Shown one piece after another: positions 37,884 to 46,617 of a stretch of 64,000 bases of DNA. Positions within the stretch are counted from its first letter, which is position 1. Each line of letters begins with the position of its first letter. The DNA comes from Collimonas arenae. GTDB taxonomy: Bacteria; Pseudomonadota; Gammaproteobacteria; Burkholderiales; Burkholderiaceae_D. Location of the stretch: contig NZ_CP013233.1 of assembly GCF_001584165.1 (NCBI RefSeq), forward strand, positions 1,865,791 through 1,929,790, read 5' to 3'. The notes beneath the pieces are model-generated. The model searched no databases. It was not told the origin of the DNA and saw only the letters and a program-made list of their open reading frames with translations. The translations under genes were made by a program, and so were the position numbers.

Positions 37884-39110
37884 TTAGTGTGCTGCAGCTG
37901 CATTGTTATTGGCAGCGATGATGCTGGCGATGCGCTGGTCGGCTTCCTGGCCGCTCTTATCGAAGACGTCGGTGGTATAGGCCGGAGCGGTGCGCGCCGT
38001 GCCTGCTGTCAACGAGGTGCCTTCGGTTTTCGCGACGTCGACCGTTGCATCCATCGATACGCCTATGCGCAGCGGATGGCTTTCCAGGTCTTTGGGATCG
38101 AGCGAAATACGCACTGGGACCCGTTGCACGATCTTGATCCAGTTGCCGCTGGCATTCTGTGCCGGCAGCAAGGCGAACGCAGAACCGGTACCGGCTGCCA
38201 GGCCAACCACTGTTCCGTGGTATTCGAATTTCGAGCCGTACAGATCCGATTTCAAGGTCACCGGCTGGCCGATACGCATGTTCTTGATTTGCACTTCCTT
38301 GAAGTTGGCGTCAACCCACAACGCGTTGAGCGGCACGATCGACAGTAGCGGCGTGCCGGCGGCGATACGCTGGCCAACCTGCACCGAGCGTTTGGCGACG
38401 TAGCCGGTAGTCGGCGCCAGCAATGTGGTACGGGCCAGGTTGATATAGGCGTTGCGCACTTGTGCGGCGGCATTGAGGACGTTCGGGTGCTGTTCCACCG
38501 AAGTGCGGTCAGTCAATACCTTGTTGGATGCCAATTGTTCGCGTGCGGCTTGCAATGCTGCCTCTGCACCTTGAACCGCTACTTTGGCGTGATCCAGTTC
38601 TTCCTTGGATACCGCGCCAGTGCTGATCAGCTGTTGACGGCGGGCCAGGTCGGAGCGGGCGCGTTCCAGCTCGGCGTTACGTGCAGTGACGTTGGATGCG
38701 TAGGTGTTGTTGTTGACGAACAGCGTGCGCACCTGGCGCACGGTTTGCGCCAGTTGGGCTTCGGCCTGATCCAGTGCTACCTTGGCGTCGGCTTTGTCCA
38801 ATTCAACCAGCGGCTTGCCGATCTGCACCAGTTCTGTATCGTCGGTATTGATTGCCAACACTGTGCCGCCGACTTGCGGCGTGACTTGCACCACGTTGCC
38901 GCCGACATATGCGTCATCGGTGTTTTCGTAGTGGCGGGCGTAGATGAACCACCAGATGCCATAAGCGATCAGCAGGATGATCAGGACGATGGTGACGCCG
39001 ATCAGCAGGCCGCGGCGTTTGCCGTTGCCATTGGCTGCTGCCGGAGCAGGTGCGGCAGCGGCGACGCCGCCGGCCGAAGAGTCTTGTGATGTTTGATTTG
39101 GTGTTGTCAT
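37884..39110 (-). CDS. emrA: Membrane fusion protein, EmrA-type
   Basis: A 408-residue periplasmic adaptor linking EmrB to the outer-membrane channel. A Gly/Ala-rich cytoplasmic N-terminus leads to one membrane helix (about 33-55). The biotinyl-lipoyl halves follow, PQVGGTVLAINTDDTELVQIGKPLVELD and later LLAPTTGYVAKRSVQVGQRI, flanking a long alpha-hairpin rich in Ala, Gln and Arg. HlyD-type beta-barrel segments come after (ALWVDANFKEVQIKNMRIGQPV). It lies between the outer-membrane factor and emrB genes. Confidence 0.93.
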   Translation of the reverse strand: MTTPNQTSQDSSAGGVAAAAPAPAAANGNGKRRGLLIGVTIVLIILLIAYGIWWFIYARHYENTDDAYVGGNVVQVTPQVGGTVLAINTDDTELVQIGKPLVELDKADAKVALDQAEAQLAQTVRQVRTLFVNNNTYASNVTARNAELERARSDLARRQQLISTGAVSKEELDHAKVAVQGAEAALQAAREQLASNKVLTDRTSVEQHPNVLNAAAQVRNAYINLARTTLLAPTTGYVAKRSVQVGQRIAAGTPLLSIVPLNALWVDANFKEVQIKNMRIGQPVTLKSDLYGSKFEYHGTVVGLAAGTGSAFALLPAQNASGNWIKIVQRVPVRISLDPKDLESHPLRIGVSMDATVDVAKTEGTSLTAGTARTAPAYTTDVFDKSGQEADQRIASIIAANNNAAAAH

Positions 39111-39149
39111 GATGCAGGTTTCGCAATAAGTGAACGGTTTATTGGTGAA

Positions 39150-40667
39150 TTAATTGGCGCTGCTGACTTGCGGACTGGCGTTGGCTGAAGCCGGTTCGGC
39201 CGGGCTGATGCCCTCGGCCGACGCATCAAAGCCACCGCCCAGGGATTTGATCAGGTTGACCCGCAGATCGGCGCGACGCGCACGGACATCCAGTTCAGCC
39301 TTGCGTTGCGCCAGCCAGGCTATCTGGGTGCTGACCACTTGCAGCATGTTTGCGGTGCCGACCTGTTGCCTTTGCTCGGCCAGTTTCATGCCGCGTTCTG
39401 CCGCTTCAACTGCGGTCTGCTGATTCTTGCCCTGCGTTGCCGCCGATTGCAGCGATTGCACGCTATCTGCGACTTCATGGAAAGCGTCGTTCAGCGCCTG
39501 ATTGTAAGTTGCGACAGCGCCATCGTAGGCGGCAACCCGGCCCTTGAGCTGAGCACGCAATGCGCCGCCCTCGAAGATAGGCAGGTGGATCGCCGGGCCG
39601 ATGCCAACCACTTTGCTGCTGTGGTTCAGGAACTGTGAAAAGCTGAGACTGGAAAAGCCGATCATCGCCGACAGGTTGACGTCTGGATAAAACTCGGTCT
39701 TGGCAACCTTGATGTCGCTTTGCGCAGCTTCCACTTGCCAGCGTGCGGCAACCACGTCCGGACGACGGCCCAGCAAGCCGAGCGGCAGTTGGTCAGGCAG
39801 CGCAATGGCGCTGTCTGCCGGCAAGGTCGGCACCGGGATTTTCAGGCCGCGGTCAGGGCCTTGGCCCATCAGTGCAGCGAGCTGGTTACGGGTCAGTGCA
39901 ATGGCTTCCTGCCATTGCGCCTGTTCGGCACGCAGGCCGGCTACCTGTTGCCGACTTTGCTGGTTCTCACTTTGGGTATCAAGGCCGGCGGCGAAGCGTT
40001 GCTGCGTCAGCTTATCCAGCTTGTCGCGCAATACCAGTTGCTGGTTGGTCAGGTCCAGTTGGGCATACTGGCGTCCCAGTTGCAGCCAAGCTTTCGCGAT
40101 GCCCGCGCTCAGAGCGAGCCGTGCGGCGTAATGCTCGGCTTCTGCTGCCTTGCTTTGCGAGATGGCCGAGCGCAACTGCGCACTGTGTTTGCCCCAGAAA
40201 TCCAGGTCGTAGGAAAAATTCAGCGCGGTTTCATAATCGGTCACGTACATGCCGCCGAACGGTGGCGGGTAGATGCTGTTCTCGGAAAATCGCTCACGTG
40301 TGGCCGACAGGCTGGCTCCGACTTGCGGCTTGCTGGTTGCGCCTGCGGCTTCGACCATCGCGCGTGATGCCGAGATGCGCGCGGCTGCAGCTTGCAGGTT
40401 AGGGTTGCCGGCCAGCGCCTCGTCGACCAGTTGTTGAAGCTGGCTACCGCCGATGCCGCTCACCCACGACGTGCTCGGCCAGGTGCCGCCTTGTCCGGGC
40501 AGCGAGGATGCCGATGCGTAATCGTCAGGATTGTTGGAACGGGCAGTGCTATGTATTCCGCTGAAGTTCGCGCAGGCCGACAACAGCAATATGGCGGCGC
40601 CGATGGCAAGCCGCTGAGCACTGAGTTTTGGCAAGTTGCGCGGAAATGTGGATGGATGAGAGTTCAT
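39150..40667 (-). CDS. RND/Emr-type outer membrane factor lipoprotein (NodT/OprM family)
   Basis: A 505-residue TolC-like outer-membrane channel of the NodT/OprM lipoprotein family. With the ATG at 40667 the signal peptide ends at the lipobox LLSAC. Two OEP repeats follow, each opening with helices like NPNLQAAAARISASRAMVEAAG and the later RRPDVVAARWQVEAAQSDI. The frame is open for 32 codons further upstream, and there is no clear ribosome-binding site, so the start is less certain. It precedes emrA, completing a tripartite pump. The C-terminus is rich in Ala and Ser. Confidence 0.9.
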   Translation of the reverse strand: MNSHPSTFPRNLPKLSAQRLAIGAAILLLSACANFSGIHSTARSNNPDDYASASSLPGQGGTWPSTSWVSGIGGSQLQQLVDEALAGNPNLQAAAARISASRAMVEAAGATSKPQVGASLSATRERFSENSIYPPPFGGMYVTDYETALNFSYDLDFWGKHSAQLRSAISQSKAAEAEHYAARLALSAGIAKAWLQLGRQYAQLDLTNQQLVLRDKLDKLTQQRFAAGLDTQSENQQSRQQVAGLRAEQAQWQEAIALTRNQLAALMGQGPDRGLKIPVPTLPADSAIALPDQLPLGLLGRRPDVVAARWQVEAAQSDIKVAKTEFYPDVNLSAMIGFSSLSFSQFLNHSSKVVGIGPAIHLPIFEGGALRAQLKGRVAAYDGAVATYNQALNDAFHEVADSVQSLQSAATQGKNQQTAVEAAERGMKLAEQRQQVGTANMLQVVSTQIAWLAQRKAELDVRARRADLRVNLIKSLGGGFDASAEGISPAEPASANASPQVSSAN

Positions 40668-40788
40668 GTCGGTGTTGATTTGACGGGTTTGTTTGATTTG
40701 AATGCTGTGTTTTACAAGTGAAATCTGTGAAGCAATGGCATTTCGGTTACTGATTGAAAGCAAAGATCGGCAAATTAAGATTGCATAG

Positions 40789-41262
40789 TCAATGTGTTTT
40801 CTCCTCAGTCGAATTGCTTGCGAGCAAGCGTCGCAACATCGATTTCAAGAAACCAATCTCTTCCGCGCTGAAGTCGTAAAAATGTTTATTCAGTACACCG
40901 CAGAATGCCTTCGGTATTTCCGTCGACAGGGCTACTCCATCTGCCGTTAACTTCAATTTCATTAAGCGCCTGTCATGTGCGCATGGTTCGCGCTGTATCA
41001 GATTGCGTGCTGCCAGGCGGTCTATCATGCGCTTGGTCGAGGCGGCGTCGGTGTAGGTCTCGCGTGCCAAGTCTGCGGCAGTAGAATATTTCCCCGTGGA
41101 TAACATCAGGATAATAGCGCCTTGTGCATGAGTTATTCCGAATTTGGCCAGCGATTCGTCTGAACTCTTGACCAGCATGGCGCGCGAGCGGGCCAGCAAA
41201 TAGCCTATGCTTTCTTCGATCTGATAGGTGTCGAGATTAAATAACGGGGACGAATTGCTCAT
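40789..41262 (-). CDS. MarR-family transcriptional regulator of the efflux operon
   Basis: A 157-residue winged-helix repressor. The HTH region is visible in ITHAQGAIILMLSTGKYSTAADLARETYTDAASTKRMIDRLAARNLIQ (spanning about 44-92), followed by the wing REPCAHDRRLMKLKLTADG. MarR/EmrR proteins are released from DNA by phenolic or hydrophobic ligands. It is the first gene of the efflux operon on the minus strand, and a perfect 12-base palindrome lies 20 bases upstream of its start, so it probably regulates itself and the pump. Confidence 0.92.
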   Translation of the reverse strand: MSNSSPLFNLDTYQIEESIGYLLARSRAMLVKSSDESLAKFGITHAQGAIILMLSTGKYSTAADLARETYTDAASTKRMIDRLAARNLIQREPCAHDRRLMKLKLTADGVALSTEIPKAFCGVLNKHFYDFSAEEIGFLKSMLRRLLASNSTEEKTH

Positions 41263-41281
41263 TTTCTTACTTCAATAATCA

Positions 41282-41293
41282 TTGCCTAGGCAA
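41282..41293. promoter_or_regulatory. Candidate MarR operator palindrome
   Basis: TTGCCTAGGCAA is a perfect 12-base palindrome 20 bases upstream of the marR start, within the expected promoter. Size and symmetry suit a MarR dimer. Assignment is by position and shape only. Confidence 0.6.
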
Positions 41294-41344
41294 GAATATA
41301 CTGCAAATTAAAATTCTTTGCTGGCGGCAAGTTAGAAGTGTTGT

Positions 41345-42754
41345 TCAAGCTTCAGGCAAATTCAATGTGATCTGTGGCGGAGTACACGCCGGCAGGCGTA
41401 TCGACACGATGAGGCCGCGTTGTCGTTCTCCGCTGCCCAGCGTCACCGTGCCTTGTGCAGCGAGTACGATTTCCTTGACGATAGCCAGGCCTAGGCCAGT
41501 GCCTTCTTGTCCCGGCGCCGCGTTGCGGAAGAAGCGTTCGAACACGCGGTCTCGCACTTCGGCAGGAATGCCGGGGCCGTCGTCGCTGACGCCGAGGTCG
41601 ATCCAGCCATCGTTGAGTGCAAGCGTCACGGTCACTTTGCCGTTTGCAGGGGTATAGCGGATGGCGTTGTCGACCAGGTTCATCAGCATGGCGCTGAACA
41701 GGGCTTCGTTGCCCATCGCCCACGCCTGCTCGATATCGGTGTCGAAGCCGAGGTCGATGTTCTTGCGTTGCGCCAGGTCAACGATCTCCTCCAACACGAT
41801 TGCCGCCAGCGCGATCAGGTCCACCGGATGCCTGAGGAATGCAGTGGTGTTGGCGGCTTCCGCCTGCGACAGCAACAAGAGCTTGTTGGTCAGGTCTGTC
41901 ATGTTGCGGCTGCTTTCCTGTAGTGCTTGCAGCACTTCGCCGCGCCGAGTTTCGTCATCGAGGCGGCGCGCGAACTGGATTTGCGAATCGATCAGGGTCA
42001 GCGGCGTGCGCAGCTGGTGAGCTGCATCGGTGATAAAGCGCTTCTGCGCAGCCACCTGGGCATGGAGGCGCTGGATGGTCTGATTCAATGCTTCGACGAT
42101 AGGACGCAATTCCAGTTGCAACTGACCCGGTTTGATCGGCGATAGCGACGTGGCGTCGCGCAATGCCAGTTGGTCTTTCAAATTCATCAGCGGACGCAAT
42201 TCGATGGTCAGGCCGATCACCACTAGCGCGATCGCCAGCAACAGCATCGCGATTTGCCGATGCAGAGCAGGGCGCCACAACTCGGTCAGCATCTGGTCAT
42301 GGGAGCGGGTAGTCTGTCCAACCAGGATCGCCACTTTACGCAACTGCCCACTGTCATACAGCGTGCGCACTGCACTCACTACGCGCAAGGCCTCGCCATG
42401 GTATTCAATGCTGCGAAACGCTGGGGCGCTAACCGGGAAACGCAGGATCTCAGGAAAATCGGGACGTCCGGCCAACAGCTTTTCGTGGTCGGTGATGACC
42501 TGGTAATACACCTGATCCTGTTCGGGCGAAACCAGCAGCTCCAGCGCTGCCGGCGGTACGCTGACATGCGGCACCCCGTCCTGCCAGAAAATGGCGCCGG
42601 CGATCACCTGGGCCGATGCCAGCAGTGCGTGATCCTGGATCAGATCTGCGGTTTGCCGGGCGCTCCGATACGACAGGGATGCGCTGATGGCGACGAACAG
42701 CGCCAGTGGAATCAGCAGCCACAGCAGCAAGCGCAGGCGCAGGCTGACGATCAC
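41345..42754 (-). CDS. Sensor histidine kinase (TctE/QseC-like)
   Basis: A 469-residue membrane kinase. Membrane helices lie at about 8-27 and 167-185, with a periplasmic sensor domain of about 135 residues between. H246 in ITDAAHQLRTPLTL is the phospho-acceptor. The ATPase domain has N-box LVDNAIRYTPANG, G1 DDGPGIP and G2 GTGLGLAIVKE. The two-domain layout resembles TctE/QseC kinases for organic acids or signals. It overlaps the regulator gene by four bases (ATGA), and the pair diverges from an ABC importer, suggesting it senses that importer's substrate. Confidence 0.92.
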   Translation of the reverse strand: MIVSLRLRLLLWLLIPLALFVAISASLSYRSARQTADLIQDHALLASAQVIAGAIFWQDGVPHVSVPPAALELLVSPEQDQVYYQVITDHEKLLAGRPDFPEILRFPVSAPAFRSIEYHGEALRVVSAVRTLYDSGQLRKVAILVGQTTRSHDQMLTELWRPALHRQIAMLLLAIALVVIGLTIELRPLMNLKDQLALRDATSLSPIKPGQLQLELRPIVEALNQTIQRLHAQVAAQKRFITDAAHQLRTPLTLIDSQIQFARRLDDETRRGEVLQALQESSRNMTDLTNKLLLLSQAEAANTTAFLRHPVDLIALAAIVLEEIVDLAQRKNIDLGFDTDIEQAWAMGNEALFSAMLMNLVDNAIRYTPANGKVTVTLALNDGWIDLGVSDDGPGIPAEVRDRVFERFFRNAAPGQEGTGLGLAIVKEIVLAAQGTVTLGSGERQRGLIVSIRLPACTPPQITLNLPEA

Positions 42755-43425
42755 TTGAGGTCTTTCTGCTTGAGCAGGTAACCGAGCCCGCGCAGCGTCA
42801 TGATGGCTGCCTGGCAGTGCTCCAGTTTCTTGCGCAGACGATGGATGTAAATTTCAATTGCGTCTGCGCTGGGCTCGTCGTCGAGGCCGAAGACGCTGCT
42901 CATCAGCGCTGCCTTTGAGACGGTCTTGCCCTGCTTGAGCATCAATATTTCGAGCACGTCGTGTTCGCGCCCCGGCAGCGCCAGCAACTGGCCGGCGATC
43001 GAAAATTGCCGGGTATTGCTGTCATAGCGCAGGTCGGCGCAATGCATTTCGGCAGCCTTGTCCGGAGCCTGGCGGCGGATCAATGCCTTGATGCGGGCCA
43101 CCAGTTCGCGCACTTCGAACGGCTTGACCAGATAATCGTCGGCGCCGGCGCCGAGGCAATCCACCTTTTCATCGATCGAACCGCTCGCGGTGAGAATCAT
43201 CACCGGCACGTTGTTGTGGCGTTCGCGCAGCCGTCGCAATACACTCTTGCCATTCATCTTGGGCAACTGCAGGTCGAGCAGTACGACGTCGTAGCTCTCG
43301 CTTTGCAGCAGGCGGTCGGCCGCCTCGCCGTCGGTGGCGACATCCAGCGTGAATTTTTCTTCCTTCAGAATCTTGCTGAGCCACAGCGCCAATGGAGGAT
43401 TGTCTTCGATCAGGAGTAGTTTCAT
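42751..43425 (-). CDS. Response regulator (TctD-like, OmpR family)
   Basis: A 224-residue regulator with phospho-acceptor D51 (VVLLDLQLPKMNG), an acidic pair at E7 and D8, the conserved lysine in LVKPFEV, and a C-terminal winged helix containing SADAIEIYIHRLRKKLE, as in the TctD/QseB subgroup. It is co-transcribed with the kinase, whose start overlaps its stop. The intergenic 162 bases upstream also carry the promoter of the divergent ABC importer. Confidence 0.93.
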   Translation of the reverse strand: MKLLLIEDNPPLALWLSKILKEEKFTLDVATDGEAADRLLQSESYDVVLLDLQLPKMNGKSVLRRLRERHNNVPVMILTASGSIDEKVDCLGAGADDYLVKPFEVRELVARIKALIRRQAPDKAAEMHCADLRYDSNTRQFSIAGQLLALPGREHDVLEILMLKQGKTVSKAALMSSVFGLDDEPSADAIEIYIHRLRKKLEHCQAAIMTLRGLGYLLKQKDLK

Positions 43426-43587
43426 TGAAGTGGCATGGTTTGGTTATGGTGCACTGCACGCAAAATAACAGGAATTTGGAAAGCTGGATGAAAGTTATAG
43501 CAACCTAGAATACGTCCAAGACTGGAACAACGGCATTCGGCCTTCGGATCCGGTCATTATCCCAAAAAAATAAATGGAGACAATACA

Positions 43588-44604
43588 ATGCAGACTCTCG
43601 TCCGAGGTTCACTGATTTCCGCCTTACTGGCCGCTGCCGGCACGCTGTGCGCCGGCCAGGCCGTCGCCGCCGATTCCAGCAAGATCACCATTATGGTTGG
43701 CGGCATCACCAAGATGATCTACCTGCCGGCCAAGCTGACCGAGCAACTCGGCTACTTCAAGGAGGAAGGGCTGGATGTCGAACTGCAGTCGCAGCCGGCT
43801 GGCGTTGACGCAGAAAATGAATTGCTGGCAGGCGCGGTGCAAGCCGTTGTTGGTTTCTACGATCACTCGATCGATCTGCAGAGCAAGGGCAAGGAAGTCA
43901 CCGCAATCACGATTTTCGGCCAGGTGCCGGGAGAAGTCGAGCTGGTGTCGAGCAAGGCCGCTGCAACCATCAAGAGCATGGCAGATGTCAAAGGCAAGAC
44001 ATTGGGTGTGACCGGCCTGGGCTCATCGACCAATTTCCTGACGCAATACCTCGCTGCGAAGCAAGGCATCACGTCCAATCAATTCTCGGTGCTGCCGGTT
44101 GGCGCTGACAATACCTTCATCGTCGCCATCAAGCAAGGGCGCATCGATGCCGGCATGACGACTGAACCGACCGTGTCGCAATTGTTGAAGAGCGGCGATG
44201 CATCGGTGCTGGTCGACATGCGTACTGTAGAAGGCACCGTCAAGGCGCTGGGTGGCTTGTATCCCGCATCGAGCCTGTACGTCCAACGCCCATGGCTCAA
44301 TACCCACAAGACTGAAGCGGCCAAGCTGGCGCGCGCCTTTGTCAAGACGCTGAAATTCATCAATACCCATAGCGCCGCTGAAATCGCCGACAAGATGCCG
44401 AAGGATTACTACGGCAATAACAAGCCAATGTATGTGCAGGCCTTGCAGAACTCCCTGCCGATGTTCTCGCCGGATGGAAGAATGCCGGCTGGTGGCCCGG
44501 AAACGGTGCTGCAGGTGTTGTCCGGATTTAATCCGAACGTCAAGGGCAAGCACATTGACCTCTCCAAAACCTATACCAACGAATTTGTCAGCCCGACAAA
44601 ATAA
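43588..44604 (+). CDS. ABC transporter substrate-binding protein, NMT1/SsuA-like
   Basis: A 338-residue periplasmic binding protein with a signal peptide cut near AVAA (27-28). The fold belongs to the NMT1/SsuA/TauA class: KITIMVGGITKMIYLPAKLTEQLGYFKEEGLDVELQ near the N-terminus, LAGAVQAVVGFYDH, KGKTLGVTGLGSSTNFL and the hinge KQGRIDAGMTTEPTV. Members bind sulfonates, nitrate, pyrimidine precursors or aromatic acids; the ligand here cannot be told. An intercistronic hairpin follows, then the ATPase and permease genes. Confidence 0.88.
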   Translation: MQTLVRGSLISALLAAAGTLCAGQAVAADSSKITIMVGGITKMIYLPAKLTEQLGYFKEEGLDVELQSQPAGVDAENELLAGAVQAVVGFYDHSIDLQSKGKEVTAITIFGQVPGEVELVSSKAAATIKSMADVKGKTLGVTGLGSSTNFLTQYLAAKQGITSNQFSVLPVGADNTFIVAIKQGRIDAGMTTEPTVSQLLKSGDASVLVDMRTVEGTVKALGGLYPASSLYVQRPWLNTHKTEAAKLARAFVKTLKFINTHSAAEIADKMPKDYYGNNKPMYVQALQNSLPMFSPDGRMPAGGPETVLQVLSGFNPNVKGKHIDLSKTYTNEFVSPTK

Positions 44605-44653
44605 GGTTGTTTGGTTATAGCGCTTAGTTAAGTCTGGATCAGGTGTCCCACAA

Positions 44654-44674
44654 CGGCAGGCGTCGCGCCTGCCG
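44654..44674 (+). repeat. Intercistronic hairpin between binding protein and ATPase
   Basis: CGGCAGGCG (44654-44662) and CGCCTGCCG (44666-44674) form a perfect 9-base stem with loop TCG. There is no T-run. Such hairpins behind binding-protein genes often protect the upstream message and so raise its level over the transporter genes. Confidence 0.6.
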
Positions 44675-44739
44675 CGGGGATGTGTACGCCGAAAAATCGG
44701 GCGCCTGGTGCAAGCTGGTTCTCACAAAGGAAATATCGA

Positions 44740-45576
44740 ATGAATCAAACAACATCCGTAGCAGCTGCTCCGTCGGCAGCTACCCAGCAAATTTCACGCG
44801 ACACGCCGGCCATCGAATTGCGTAACGTCTCTTGCCGTTTCATTTCGCCGGACGGCAAGGCCACCGTGGCTCTGCGCGACTTCACGATGAGTGTGGCGCG
44901 CGGTGAGTTTGTTGCAGTTGTCGGTCCGACTGGCTGCGGCAAGTCGACCACCCTCAGCATGATTACCGGCCTGCTCAAGCCGACCGTGGGCGAAGTGCGC
45001 ATCATGGGCGAGCCAGTCAACGGTATTGATCCGCGCATCGGCTTCGTGTTTCAGAACGATGCGGTGTTCCCATGGCGCAGCGTGCTGCACAATGTCGCGG
45101 CGGGACCACTGTTTCGAGGTAAGCCGAAAGACGCTGCGTATGCCTTGGCGGAAGAGTGGATACGCCGCGTCGGTCTCGACAAATTCAGCAACCACTATCC
45201 GCACCAGCTGTCTGGTGGCATGCGCAAGCGCGTGGCTCTGGCGCAAACCTTTATCAACAGCCCTGAAATCCTGTTGATGGACGAGCCGTTCAGTGCGCTT
45301 GACATGCAGACCCGTACTCTGATGCAGGACGAACTGCTGCAGCTGTGGTCGTCGCAAGCGGGTTCAGTGGTGTTTGTTACCCATGATCTGGAAGAAGCGA
45401 TTGCACTGGCTGACAAGGTCTATGTGCTGACGGCGCGTCCGGCCACCTTGAAGAGTGTGTACGAGATCGATCTGCCGCGTCCGCGAGTCATGTCGGAAGT
45501 GCGTTATGAACAGCGCTTCATCGATATCTCACGCAAGATCTGGGCCGATCTGCGTGAAGAAGTCCATATCAGCTAA
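44740..45576 (+). CDS. ABC transporter ATPase, SsuB/TauB-like
   Basis: A 278-residue ATPase. Walker A is GPTGCGKST (62-70), the signature LSGGMRKR (157-164), Walker B ILLMDEP (177-183), and the H-loop is in VFVTHDLEEAIALAD. The LSGGMRKR form and the VFQNDAVFPWRSV Q-loop are typical of nitrate/sulfonate/taurine-class importers. The ATG at 44740 follows AAAGGA; the frame is open 20 codons upstream but those are not family-like. It precedes the permease gene. Confidence 0.92.
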   Translation: MNQTTSVAAAPSAATQQISRDTPAIELRNVSCRFISPDGKATVALRDFTMSVARGEFVAVVGPTGCGKSTTLSMITGLLKPTVGEVRIMGEPVNGIDPRIGFVFQNDAVFPWRSVLHNVAAGPLFRGKPKDAAYALAEEWIRRVGLDKFSNHYPHQLSGGMRKRVALAQTFINSPEILLMDEPFSALDMQTRTLMQDELLQLWSSQAGSVVFVTHDLEEAIALADKVYVLTARPATLKSVYEIDLPRPRVMSEVRYEQRFIDISRKIWADLREEVHIS

Positions 45577-45609
45577 CCATTCGTCTGCAATCATTCAATT
45601 TACATACCG

Positions 45610-45642
45610 TCGCCTATTCCGATAAGGGTTTCAAATAGGCGA
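45610..45642 (+). repeat. Hairpin before the permease gene
   Basis: TCGCCTATT (45610-45618) and AATAGGCGA (45634-45642) form a perfect 9-base stem with a 15-base loop, ending 18 bases before the permease start and next to its ribosome-binding site GAGAGGA. It may tune translation or mRNA stability. Confidence 0.5.
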
Positions 45643-45660
45643 GAGGAAAAAGGCAACTCT

Positions 45661-46515
45661 ATGAATCAAGCACATGCAATCGACAAACTCAGCGCGGCCA
45701 GCCTGGCGACTGTCGAACAGGAAGCACAACGGAAAATCAAACAACGCCACTGGCTGGTGATTTCATTGCGGCTCGCGATCCTGGTGATCACACTTGGCGG
45801 ATGGGAACTGGCGGCGCGGCTGCAATGGATAGATCCATTTTTCTTTTCGCAGCCGACATTGATCGTGATCCAGATTTATGACTGGATCGTCGAAGGAACC
45901 TCGCAAGGTCCGCTGTGGACCCAAGTGCTGGTGACCTTGGAAGAAACTGTATTGGGCTTTCTGATCGGTTCGGTCGCTGGCGTTATTTGCGGCATTTTAT
46001 TGGGCCGTAACAAGCTGCTGTCGGATGTGTTCAGTATTTATATCCAGATTGCCAACTCGATTCCACGGGTTGTGCTGGGATCGATTTTCGTGATCGCGCT
46101 TGGCCTGGGAATGGCTTCCAAAGTCGCGTTGGCGGTGGTGATGGTGTTCTTTGTTGTGTTCGGTAATGCATTCCAGGGTGTGCGTGAAGCGGACCGTTAC
46201 ATGATTGCCAATGCTCAGATCCTGGGCGCCTCGCCGCGCCAGGTCACCATGTCGGTAGTGATTCCGTCGGCGCTGAGCTGGATTCTGGCAAGCTTGCATG
46301 TCAGCTTTGGTTTTGCACTCGTCGGCGCAGTGGTGGGTGAATTCCTTGGCTCCAAGCAGGGCATTGGCTTGCTGATCTCGACCGCACAGGGCGCATTTAA
46401 CGCCAGCGGCGTGTTTGCAGCAATGATTGTGCTGGCAGTGGTGGCGTTGGCTGCAGATTATTTGCTGACGACATTAGAAAAACGTTTGCTGAAATGGCGT
46501 CCTGTGGCATTCTAG
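45661..46515 (+). CDS. ABC transporter permease, SsuC/TauC-like
   Basis: A 284-residue inner-membrane protein with about six helices (first at about 31-52). The EAA loop EADRYMIANAQILGASPRQ is clear and is followed by SVVIPSALSWILASLHVSFGFALVGAVVGEF, the standard end of the BPD-type permease domain (quoted here only as family core ALVGAVVGEF). It completes the importer with the binding protein and ATPase genes. A strong terminator follows. Confidence 0.92.
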   Translation: MNQAHAIDKLSAASLATVEQEAQRKIKQRHWLVISLRLAILVITLGGWELAARLQWIDPFFFSQPTLIVIQIYDWIVEGTSQGPLWTQVLVTLEETVLGFLIGSVAGVICGILLGRNKLLSDVFSIYIQIANSIPRVVLGSIFVIALGLGMASKVALAVVMVFFVVFGNAFQGVREADRYMIANAQILGASPRQVTMSVVIPSALSWILASLHVSFGFALVGAVVGEFLGSKQGIGLLISTAQGAFNASGVFAAMIVLAVVALAADYLLTTLEKRLLKWRPVAF

Positions 46516-46561
46516 TTTCCAACTGACGTATTTTTGAATTTGTATTTCAGTCTTAAGGTTG

Positions 46562-46590
46562 CGGCGCATTTAACGATGCGCCGTTTTTTT
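46562..46590 (+). terminator. Rho-independent terminator after the ABC importer operon
   Basis: CGGCGCAT (46562-46569) and ATGCGCCG (46576-46583) form a perfect 8-base stem with a six-base loop, followed by seven T (46584-46590). It ends the importer operon. Confidence 0.93.
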
Positions 46591-46617
46591 CGCCTTTTTA
46601 TTTGTCAGAAAAGAAAT

